Shown here piece by piece: positions 10,506 to 19,017 of a DNA stretch of 64,000 nt; the stretch's first letter is position 1; every line of letters starts with the position of its first letter. The translations under genes were made by a program, and so were the position numbers. The notes beneath the pieces were generated by a model. It ran no database searches. It was not told the origin of the DNA and saw only the letters and a list, made by a program, of their open reading frames with translations. This DNA comes from Aculops lycopersici (taxonomy: Eukaryota; Arthropoda; Arachnida; Trombidiformes; Eriophyidae), in contig WNKI01000005.1 in the NCBI GenBank assembly GCA_015350385.1, positions 572,266 through 636,265 of the forward strand, given 5' to 3'.

Positions 10506-13022
10506 CTAGTATCTATGTAGTTGCGCATTGATCCAAGGTAAAAAGGAGGCCACTCGCGTATAAAGTCCAGGCAAACTTGGCCTAGCGCAACCAATTCCGG
10601 CGCTTACTATACCGATTAGCTTGAACCTGCCGGTGTCGGTGTTGTCCTCAATGATCATGGGACCTCCCGAGTCGCCCTGTGGGATATCAAACGAATAGTT
10701 AGATTGGAATGAAGATGAGAGTGGAGTTTTGGTTAGCAAATGAGATGAAGCAATATTCAGGTTGCTCTCTTGACTTTTTAGTGTAGAGTGGGTGAGACAA
10801 TAGCCGCCCACGCCGATTGCTGACAACAAACACTGCCAACAACACAAAGCGCGCTCTAAAATTAGCCCGCCGGCGCGCTCTATGTCCAGAGAAAGTGGGC
10901 GCTAGATGACCGGCGCCACTTGTTGATGTTGCATTATAATTTATAAACTCATAACACTTACCCTACATGCATCTTTGCCGCCCGAGTTGAAGCCGGCACA
11001 AAATTGCGACGGCAACAAGGTTATCTTCTTCGATTGAGATTGGAACCAAGCTTCGCAAATATTGTTACGTAATATTGGCAACTTTACCTTTTGCAAAGTG
11101 TGCGATGGAAATCCCTTTGTATTTGCCTGCTCATCTGAATCCAACTCTCTAACCCAACCCCAACCAACGACAATACCACTCAGGCCAGAGTATTTAGTTG
11201 GATCATCATTTGCCGGCTCCTCGCCAGCCAACTCTGACATTGTTTTGTAGACACTTCGACTTGGGCCATAGGTGAGCTTGTTGACATTGTTCAAATGATT
11301 GTTGTTATCATGGTTATTATTATTATTATTATTACTGTGAACCGCTGAATTGGACAAAACTGGATGTTGCAGTCCGTCGGAAATGTGATTGTTGCTATGC
11401 ACTACACCAGTGAAACTTGAATCCGCGGTACTTTGTTGTGCCCCGCCAAGTCTATCTGCTTGGTTCAAGTCATTTGCAATGGCGGTGAGATCGTTCTGAT
11501 GCAAGCCCAAACTTAACTCGGCCATGGCATTCGAGCCAACCGATTGGATTTCGTGGAGTAGCTCCTTGCTTATGGGCAATCTACTCAACTTGATCATATC
11601 TCTTCTCGAGTTCTCGTCATAACCACCGAAAGAGACCTTCGAGCTTGAAGACGGCGACTCATGAGTTACACTAACAATATCCTCATTTTTCCTACCTCCC
11701 CAAGAGCCTCCATAGTAGACATAGTTGTTGTAGTTCACCTCTTTATCACTTTTCTTATTGTGGCCATTCCCAGTGTTTGTAGAGATTGGTGCCAAGTGTG
11801 TTGAGTCAAAATTATGCTCGAGAGATAATTTTTTGTTTGGTGATGTCATTGAGCTACTACCACTTGTCGCCGGTACTGCTGTCGGCTTTACTTGGTGCGA
11901 GCCGGTCGACTTCAGCTTGTTCACCTGTTGCTGCTGCTGCTTCAATGTTTGCTCTGGTGACATGAATATCGAGTCCAGCATTCCGGGAATACTGGGAAAA
12001 GGTTTGGTCGGTGCGGGTATAACGGGTGCTGGTTTTGGCGTAACAACAGGTGACATTGGATCTGATGGCGACAGGTGGACATTGGATTCGCTTTGTGGAG
12101 AACCCGGTCCAGTAGTAGTCCCACTGCCCATTCCGATTGAGTTGAGATAGTTTTGCTCTAGCTTGGTGAAACACTTTGCAATGTCCACATCCGACATCTT
12201 GGTTGAGATTACAATGCCGCCTGTTTGCTCGTTGTGGTCACGGTCATTGATATTGTACTTGCTGCTTGTGTAATCATCAATCACTGCTGACGAGGTAGCT
12301 GTAGTGATTTGGTCCTCAGTTGGCAAACAAATGGGTATAATAAAATCAGTGAACTCCACTGGGTCCGCCATCTTTAGCAGAGCAATATCATTGGAGAATG
12401 GTCTTGGCATTGAGTATTCTTTGTGCACTATAAACAGGCTAACAGATAGATCAACCGTCTGACTCTCGCTCATGTCCTTGATTCGATAAGCGCCTAGGCG
12501 TACAGTTAGATTCTTAGGATTGTAGCCAACAACACAGTGAGCGGCAGTTAGGATCCATTCTCGATTAATCAAACTACCGCCACAAATTGGCTGGCCATTT
12601 AATTTTACCGACACTGTCCATGGAAACTCGCCTGGCGCTGTTGCATCGCCGCCAATGATTCTGGGCATGCGAATCTCAAACGGTCGATACTTGGATCTCA
12701 CTGTGGATAACCTCGGATACGCTTGGTCTTTCTGTAGCAAGTCTCGATACTTGGAATTTGCAATGGCTCTACCACAAGAGTACTCTGATTGCGACTTGAA
12801 TGGGGTTCTGATGTTTTGATTGCTATCGATGTCGTTCTCTGAAACTATGGCTTCCTCGTCAACCCACTGCCTCGCACCTGCAACTAAGTTTACCTTTTTA
12901 CTCGGGTCATTTTGTTTGATTGGAGTTTTGGCCATCTCTTCTAGCGCTACTACCATTACTGCTACTGCTGCTGTTGCTGCAACCATCACCAATATCAAGG
13001 ATGCCGGAACTTTTGTGAACAT
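10506..13022 (-). CDS. Trypsin-like serine protease with a large internal insertion
   Basis: Two exons (13022-10962 and 10676-10506) joined by a 285-base GT-AG intron that restores DACRGDSGGP. About 744 residues. An N-terminal hydrophobic stretch (residues 7-27) is a signal peptide or signal anchor. The zymogen site is R121/IIGG. The S1 domain has His162 (TAAHC), Asp212 (NDIALLK) and Ser690 (GDSGGP); Asp six residues before the serine predicts cutting after Lys/Arg. Cys83 and Cys232 probably link pro-segment and catalytic domain. Between ICLP and GIVVGWGW, normally adjacent, lie about 380 residues rich in S, T, P, N, H and Q. The reading frame is uninterrupted through it. Substrate unknown; secreted or tethered extracellular protease of the clip/hemostasis type is the best guess, though no clip domain is evident. 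Confidence 0.88.
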
Positions 13023-13978
13023 TTTGAAAAACTTTTATATTTAGTTGGCTGCAAACAGGTGGATAGGTGGACAGGTAACTGGATCAAGATCACGGGAAGA
13101 TATATCTGAATGGTTAGGAGTCGACCTAGCGCATGGACGCTCATTGGCCGAATAAACTACAATCAACCTCGAACGTTGGCATTTATACATTTGAACTAGA
13201 GATTTGGTGAAAATTTTCAAAATCTCGCGTGTTGCCAACCCCCACCACAACCAAAAACCACGACAACCAACGGCAAAGGCACTCAATCAAACTGCATAGC
13301 CCACTAGCTATTCGTCTGGTCGCTGTGGTTGTTGTTAGCATAACTATGGCTATTGGCGAGTCGATAGTTGGAGTGAATTGGCACATTTGGTGTCGCAATG
13401 AAAATTACAGTAAAACTTGAACACGCTGCGGCTGGTGTTTGTACTAGTAGAGCTAAACCAACCGCCGGCTACAGACTTCAACGAGCCCTAGAGAAAAATT
13501 AGTTAGCATTTAGTTAGCAAATTCAAATAAAGAGCCGGCTGGCCACGATCTTGCACATGAAATCTTTTTCAAAGTTCCCTTACTCATCCAAATAATCGTG
13601 GTCAACTAGCTGTTGCCGTGGTTTCTATGCTTTGAGGGCGCACAAGAGCAACAAGTGTAATCTCTCCTAGCTTGCCAACGTTGATGGCCGTCATTGTGTT
13701 TCGTCGCTCGCACCTCAACTACCTGGTTAACCTACAATAGTAGCATTTGTAATGTCAATGTAAACTTCCAGGAAGTTGCGATTGGCGAAGTCTGTAGCTA
13801 GCCTGTAGCCAGGTAGTTATATAATGTTACTCTGGTAGTCGAGCAGCCATGTAAGCTGAAAGTATAACGTAGAAGCCCGATGGCCCAATTAATATTTCCA
13901 ATCGTCGATCTGAATACCTTTAACAACAACAATAAAAATGTATGATTCCCACTCAATAAAAGCTATGCAAAGTCATGA
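13023..13978. other. Intergenic region upstream of the protease
   Basis: Holds the presumed protease promoter and the 3' flank of the bHLH gene. Short ORFs present on both strands resemble nothing known. Confidence 0.55.
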
Positions 13979-13996
13979 TTTATTTTATTTATTTAT
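13979..13996 (-). terminator. Polyadenylation signals of the bHLH gene
   Basis: Overlapping AATAAA-type hexamers on the minus strand (TTTATT on the plus strand) begin about 30 bases after the stop codon at 14027. Confidence 0.6.
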
Positions 13997-14026
13997 ATGG
14001 ACATAGATATAAATATATATACATCA

Positions 14027-14896
14027 TCAGATGGATATCATCCTCTCGACGTTATCACACGTTTTAACATAAATCTTCTCAAGTTTGTCCTTGACTCCGG
14101 ATGACGCCGCCGCCGATGAGCTCGAGTGCTGCGAAGACGCAATCTTGAGAACGTCGCGCAGGTAAATGCAATACCTGGCTGCTCGCTTCATAGTCTGAAC
14201 CTGAGTCTCCTTGTCCATCCGGCCGGGTATCTTCTCACTCAAAGTTTTAACCATAGCCTGCAACTGCCTATGCCGATTCTTTTCCACTTCACGATGACGC
14301 AACTTTTTGTTGTCAGCCAATGTCGATGACGTGGTGCTTGACGGCCTCTTCTGAGCCGAGCTGGCACCCGAAAAAGACGTTGAGGAACTGGACTTCGTTG
14401 TATCACCTCCTTGATGGCCATTGGTAGTCGCAGGTCGTCTTTTCGTTGAATTAGAATGTTTTGCCTGCCTATTAGTGGGTATGGCCCGTTGAATTACTTG
14501 AGTTGTGGTTGTTTGAGGGGCGCCAGGTAGTTGCATGGTTATACTTCCGTTGCCATGACTCACCAAGCTGGCAACTATCGGTGTCGACGGTGGGTGTTGA
14601 TGATGCAGATGGTTATGATGGTGGTGGTGATTTTGTTGTAGATGTTGCTGGAGCTCGCAGGTGGGCGGTGCTGGCAAGGCTTGCACCGAGTTGCTGCCTA
14701 TGCTATCATTGTGCTCTGGTCCAGCAACCAACGTAGTAATCCCAACTGCATTGACACCTGTGGCCACTGCGCCGGTTGTTAAACGGGGTGCCTGGCCACA
14801 GGAGTAGCACTCACCGCTCCACATACAATCGTGGAAGTTCATGTCTGAAGAAGGTGGAAGTTCATCCTCGAAGTAGTAGTAGTATGAGCCCATCAT
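14027..14896 (-). CDS. bHLH transcription factor with a Myc box II-like motif
   Basis: 289 residues from the first ATG (MMGSYYYYFEDELPPSS). The frame is open further upstream but without ATG. Near the N-terminus, HDCMWSGEC matches the core of Myc box II (DCMWSG). The middle is low-complexity with a His-rich run. Near the C-terminus is a basic helix-loop-helix: RHREVEKNRHRQLQAMVKTL, SEKIPG, then KETQVQTMKRAARYCIYL. In Myc/Max/USF-type factors the basic region is H-x3-E-x2-R-R. Here the His, Glu and first Arg are kept, but the next position is His, so DNA-site preference may differ. A leucine zipper is not clear. Divergent Myc is my best reading; an unrelated bHLH class with a chance DCMWSG is the alternative. 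Confidence 0.65.
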   Translation of the reverse strand: MMGSYYYYFEDELPPSSDMNFHDCMWSGECYSCGQAPRLTTGAVATGVNAVGITTLVAGPEHNDSIGSNSVQALPAPPTCELQQHLQQNHHHHHNHLHHQHPPSTPIVASLVSHGNGSITMQLPGAPQTTTTQVIQRAIPTNRQAKHSNSTKRRPATTNGHQGGDTTKSSSSTSFSGASSAQKRPSSTTSSTLADNKKLRHREVEKNRHRQLQAMVKTLSEKIPGRMDKETQVQTMKRAARYCIYLRDVLKIASSQHSSSSAAASSGVKDKLEKIYVKTCDNVERMISI

Positions 14897-15435
14897 CTTG
14901 AAGAAGTTGAAAGTTGGAAAGTATTTCAGTTGTCTGATGATGAAGTTGTGAATTGGAACTAATTTAGATATCGAATGACAGTCGATAATTTCGTTGCAGA
15001 GGTCCAATCATTTTTTCTAGAGCAAGTTACCCTTTTAGTGCTCAAGTCTTTTCTTCTACTTCCTCAGTCTTGCTTTTTCTTCACATGGTGTTAGCGCTTA
15101 TCGCCTATGTATCAGTCCAAGGGATCCAAAAGATCGCGCCTAGCAGACGATGATGACTTTTCATCCTCCTCCACATGTTGTCGATTCTGGGTACTTGGAT
15201 TAGGATTTGCGCGGGCAACAATAACAATAACAAACACATTTAGTTGCGTGGTGGGCGCCAAAGCATCTGATTGACAAGCAATAATACTGGCAGACGAATG
15301 TGACTTGCGCAAGTTGGAATATGTAATTAGAGCACAAAAAACTGATTGGTTGCGATGATAGTGCATTGGCAGTATGCTAATAGTATGCATGATCCAAAAT
15401 TGTATCACTCCTCCTTCTAAGAATGAGGCTTCTAC
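14897..15435. other. Intergenic region, no convincing gene
   Basis: A 98-codon frame on the minus strand (15112-15408) has no recognisable domain and does not look protein-like. The region probably holds the bHLH promoter and the 3' UTR of SPF30. Confidence 0.5.
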
Positions 15436-16053
15436 TCAATGTTTTCTTCTGGCCCCAATGCTACTACTTGCGCCACTGGTTGATGCAAAACTTGCACTTT
15501 TATGCGCACTTCTGACGACCCCCAACGTTGGTGCGTCGGCTATCCCGTTCGTTCCAACACCCACTTTACCTGTCGTAGAAAGGGGGGTAGCAAATATGCT
15601 CTTTTTTGTAATGCCCTTCAATCCCTTCTTGCTAGTAAACGATTGCCAGGATTGCTTCTCACTCTCTGCTATATCCGATTGTTCCTTCACCTTTTCGCGC
15701 AACTTTGCCTTCTTCTTGCGATTCTTCTCCTTTCTTTTCGCCTCTAACTCGGCCTCAGTCAAAGGCCGCCGTGCACCGCCAGAGGGATCAGATGATTGAC
15801 CAGCAGTATCTCTTGGCTCGGAAATGGAGGCTTGAGGATCATGATTTCTGTCTTGGATAATATCACATTTTTTTGAGTTGTCATTATTCTTAGATAGCAG
15901 GTTATTAGTATCACTTGATTTCGGAGGCTCTAGGCCACCAGATAGTTCGATAAGTTCCAAGAGGTCCGCCTTATGGGCTAGGAGTTCCTCGTCGTCTGGA
16001 TTCTTTGCCAGTTTCGCCTCGACAACTAGAAGTTGTGCCTCGTATTCTTCCAT
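15436..16053 (-). CDS. SMNDC1: SPF30/SMNDC1-like splicing factor lacking the Tudor domain
   Basis: 205 residues. The start is set at the ATG giving MEEYEAQLLVVEAKLAKNPD, which aligns with the N-terminal helix of SPF30 (coil plus DLLELIEL). The C-terminal part carries the basic EAKRKEKNRKKKAKLREK helix and the SPF30 signature KKSIFATPLSTTGKVGVGTN followed by GIADAP. Family members are about 238 residues, with a Tudor domain between these two parts that binds symmetric dimethylarginine on Sm proteins during tri-snRNP recruitment. Here that position holds about 60 polar residues (NNLLSKNNDNSKK and following) without any Tudor hallmark such as a VGD-C-A-W or YGN motif. Orthology is well supported; loss of the Tudor fold is read directly from the sequence. 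Confidence 0.85.
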   Translation of the reverse strand: MEEYEAQLLVVEAKLAKNPDDEELLAHKADLLELIELSGGLEPPKSSDTNNLLSKNNDNSKKCDIIQDRNHDPQASISEPRDTAGQSSDPSGGARRPLTEAELEAKRKEKNRKKKAKLREKVKEQSDIAESEKQSWQSFTSKKGLKGITKKSIFATPLSTTGKVGVGTNGIADAPTLGVVRSAHKSASFASTSGASSSIGARRKH

Positions 16054-16723
16054 TGTAACAGATTTATTGGATAAGTAAGTCCCATACAATAGATCAAATT
16101 AATTTTATATGAGTTATAATGAACACCATTTTTAGAAGGAAAGTTTGCTTGTTAGATTTTGCAGCGCCCGCCGCTAATGCTCGTTTGTTTATACCATTGC
16201 GGCTGGACGCTCACCATGCGGCAGCCTGCAGGGTAAAGTTCGCCGTGCAAACCTCGGCACCTTCACGTCACTAGCGCTGGCAACACGAGTTTTTACGTGC
16301 CGTCGTAGTCGTTCTGCGAACTCACCTGCTTGCAAATTTTGAGATAGTGAACGTTCGTCCCTAAGTTATAAGGGATGCGAAGAAAGTTGGAAGAGGTCCT
16401 ATCTAGACCCGAAAAGTTAATTCTATTTATTGTTATATGCATCACATCTCTTCTCTCGAACCACGAAGCGATGTTCGGCGGTTCATTGGCTAATCGTCTT
16501 GGACTTGTCTTGTTGCCCTGTTGCGTCGCCTCTTGGGCATGTTGATGGCAAATCTGCAAGTAGGTGGCTATTGTTTTTGCTTGAATATAGGTAATAATAC
16601 TACTATTGATAATAGGTAATGATTTATTTTCGTCTGATAAAAACTTGATCGCTTTGAATGATCTCCTGAAGCAGAAGTAGTTTCGGGATGGAATAATTGT
16701 AGTCCTTGGAATACTAGCCAACT
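16054..16723. other. Intergenic region upstream of SPF30
   Basis: No supported gene. A 144-codon frame on the minus strand (16293-16727) lacks a good ATG at its start and shows no family features. Confidence 0.5.
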
Positions 16724-16975
16724 TCACTCGGTGACAAGACCATTTGGGAGTCTAACAAGTGTGGCCACCTCTTTCCTTGTTAGTAGTCGGTATCTTGACA
16801 CGTCTTCATTGAATTCGAACACATCCAACCGCTGGAACTGATCCTCTATTTTGCCCTCCGACGGCTGTAAATCTAACAAAAATTGCTTAGCCGAGACGAG
16901 GTCTTTGAAATCTAGAAAAGTTCTCCCACTATCCACTTCCATCAAGATTATTGTGTGTCCTTTAACCTTATACAT
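16724..16975 (-). CDS. Small protein resembling Enhancer of rudimentary (ERH)
   Basis: 83 residues from ATG (MYKVKGHTIILMEVDSGRTF). HTIILMEV, GRTFLDF and, later, RLDVFEFNEDVSRYRLL recall the ERH fold's HTILLVQP, GRTYADY and LFDFIDDLADLSCL. ERH is a 104-residue nuclear homodimer acting in RNA metabolism. The match is patchy and this protein is about 20 residues shorter at the C-terminus, so it may be a divergent ERH, an unrelated small protein, or the first exon of a spliced gene. It is divergent from CK2 alpha; the LTR element sits in the region between them. Confidence 0.4.
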   Translation of the reverse strand: MYKVKGHTIILMEVDSGRTFLDFKDLVSAKQFLLDLQPSEGKIEDQFQRLDVFEFNEDVSRYRLLTRKEVATLVRLPNGLVTE

Positions 16976-17527
16976 GATGAATGGTGGTTGTGATTTGCGA
17001 TACTATTGAGCTTGGAGATTTTTGTATGTGTCACTGTTGAATGATATAATGAATTTATATATATATACATATATATTTATCTAAACACATAAGTTACAAA
17101 TGGTTGTGGAAGTGAACGGCTTGGGGCCTAGCATTGTTTTGAAGTGTCACTCGGACGTGCAAGTTGTATTGGGCGAACGAGTCTGCGAGTTGATTCGAGC
17201 AAGTGGGTTCTTCGGGGCATGGTTATGTGCAATGCAGCTATAGCGTTTACGCAGCATCAGCACACTGGTCGCGGCAGCAGTAGCGGCGGCGGCTAAGTGA
17301 AGTTTTTGCAATCTGCAGACTACAATCAGCGAGCGCACTGTGAGCGAGAGATCCGAGAAGCCGCATAGACCAAAGCTGCTACATTAGCGATAAAGGCAGT
17401 GCCATTGCCAATGCCAGCAACTGAGACGCGGCGGCGACGACGACGCCGAAAGACGCCGCAGAGACTGGCGGCGCTGGTCGCCCAACATACCATGTGTTTG
17501 TATAGAGGGGACACCGCACCAACACAC
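16976..17527. other. Intergenic region between ERH-like gene and LTR element
   Basis: Contains a TA-rich run at about 17055-17080 and a GC-rich stretch from 17270 on. Before the insertion it was continuous with 26195 onward and probably formed a divergent promoter region for the ERH-like gene and CK2 alpha. Overlapping short ORFs on the minus strand are not convincing. Confidence 0.5.
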
Positions 17528-17531
17528 GCAC
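17528..17531. repeat. Target-site duplication GCAC, left copy
   Basis: Four bases immediately before the left LTR, repeated immediately after the right LTR at 26191-26194. Four- to six-base duplications are typical of Ty3/gypsy integrases. Confidence 0.8.
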
Positions 17532-17715
17532 TGTGGTGTCGGTGATGCGCGAGCAGCCCGAGGGTACACGCCCTCTTCGATCAGTACACACCCCTTATTA
17601 GCTACCCGAACGGGTATATAAAGACGGGAGAATAAAAAACCGACACACAGTCGCTCATACACAAAACTACAGTAAACGTGCTTTTCCCTTTACTTCTTTA
17701 GTCTACGGTACAACA
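17532..17715 (+). repeat. 5' LTR (184 bases)
   Basis: Carries TATATAAA at 17615-17622 and AATAAA at 17631-17636, so the promoter and polyadenylation signal lie very close together. The palindrome ACCCGAACGGGT lies just upstream of, and overlaps, the TATA box. Confidence 0.95.
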
Positions 17716-17717
17716 CA

Positions 17718-17735
17718 TGGTAGCGAGGGGGAAGG
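17718..17735 (+). promoter_or_regulatory. Primer-binding site, tRNA-iMet-like
   Basis: Two bases after the LTR, TGGTAGCGAGGGGGAAGG begins with the TGG complementary to tRNA CCA. TGGTAGC and the following GGTTTCGAT resemble the complement of initiator Met tRNA (acceptor end GCTACCA and T-loop ATCGAAA). The exact tRNA of this species is unknown. Confidence 0.6.
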
Positions 17736-17886
17736 TTTCGATAGAACCATAGTATCACAAAATTCATCTTCAAGTCTACCCTGCGTCCTGCTAGATATAA
17801 AAGTATCATCAAAATCAAAACTTATACAATCGGTTCAAAAACGCCCGACCTTTGGAGCGAGTCCAACATAGAAAACAAGTACCAAA

Positions 17887-19017
17887 ATGACTTCAGAAGG
17901 CGAACAAGACCAGAATAAACTAGCGGAAGTTATCAGACAAATGAGCGAGTCGAATAACAACCAAGCGGCAGCGAGTTTCCTCACGATCGACCTGCCAAAA
18001 TTCTATGGTAAACCTAATGAGGATCTAGATACATTCCTAGTCGAATATAACATCAAAACGTCGACTCTCAGCAACAACCTTAAATGTTCTATGATACAGA
18101 GAGCCTTAATGGGAGATGCCCTTCTCTGGTTCTTACATAACAACAAAATTCACGAAGAGAACTCATGGCAAAACATCGTCACTGCCCTGCGCGAAAGATT
18201 CGCCTCGGGAGACCGGAAGCAGCGCAAGCTTGAAAAGCTCAATACAATGAAGTTCAATCCTCTGGAGAAAACGCTCACCTCTTATATCGAATCTTTTGTA
18301 TCCCTGTACAGAGCAGTTTATCCCGGGTCCGAAGTGAAACCCATACTTGAGCATTTAGACCTAAATCTTCCCAAAAACGTACGCTTTGCTCTCAACGTAA
18401 CGGACCAGGACTGGATTAACAAGGACCTCGACAGTTTCTATGAACTGATTCGCAGAATTGAAACCAAAGTACTTCCGCTACAGGAACCTGATGAATCTGA
18501 GCGTGATTTAGCCAAAAGATCAGACATTGAGGCAGTCCTAAAACAACTTGCATCTATAACGGAGAAGATGACTAAACCTCCAACGGAGAGCCCAAAGGAA
18601 GTCGCTGCTGTTGCTGCTATCATGCCACCAAGAATCGACCAAGCTAATTATAATCCTGCGACAACTCATCAAGTGCAGGGTAACAACTATAATTATGATA
18701 GAAACAACAATTACTATCCACCAAGAGGAAGAGCTCACCTTGGAAGAGGACAAAGAGGCGGCTACCGAGGAAGAAACAATGACCGTTTTGTGCCTTACTA
18801 TCGTGGAGCTCGAATGAACAACCGAAATAACGCGCCTATGCTACCGCAAAACAGACAACGACAATTAGCATTAGCCCCTCCGCCAGCAAATTATCAAGCA
18901 AGAACAAGTGATCCCCAAAGACGCATTAGAACCAGGCCATGCCTCCATTGCCAAGGCGAACATTGGGACTCAGAATGCCAAGCTCGTAATGCAAAAGACC
19001 AACGATCATCGAATTAG
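17887..19017 (+). CDS. gag: Gag polyprotein of the LTR element
   Basis: 376 residues. The first 200 form a capsid-like helical region of the retrotransposon gag type (FLTIDLPKFYGKPNEDLDTF, then GDALLWF and WQNIVTALRERF, LTSYIESFVSLYRAVYP). The C-terminal third is Asn/Tyr-rich and has an RGG-like basic patch (RGRAHLGRGQRGGYRGRN) suited to RNA binding. It ends with one zinc knuckle, CLHCQGEHWDSEC, spaced CX2CX3HX4C, one residue shorter than the usual CX2CX4HX4C. The start is the first ATG, 171 bases after the LTR. The stop overlaps the pol frame by 28 bases. Confidence 0.92.
   Translation: MTSEGEQDQNKLAEVIRQMSESNNNQAAASFLTIDLPKFYGKPNEDLDTFLVEYNIKTSTLSNNLKCSMIQRALMGDALLWFLHNNKIHEENSWQNIVTALRERFASGDRKQRKLEKLNTMKFNPLEKTLTSYIESFVSLYRAVYPGSEVKPILEHLDLNLPKNVRFALNVTDQDWINKDLDSFYELIRRIETKVLPLQEPDESERDLAKRSDIEAVLKQLASITEKMTKPPTESPKEVAAVAAIMPPRIDQANYNPATTHQVQGNNYNYDRNNNYYPPRGRAHLGRGQRGGYRGRNNDRFVPYYRGARMNNRNNAPMLPQNRQRQLALAPPPANYQARTSDPQRRIRTRPCLHCQGEHWDSECQARNAKDQRSSN

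Noticed and set aside
15112..15408. 98-codon ORF, minus strand
   Set aside because: No recognisable features; more like UTR of the neighbouring genes.
16293..16727. 144-codon frame that abuts the ERH-like stop
   Set aside because: Begins with GTG rather than ATG and has no protein-like features; the apparent coupling is accidental.
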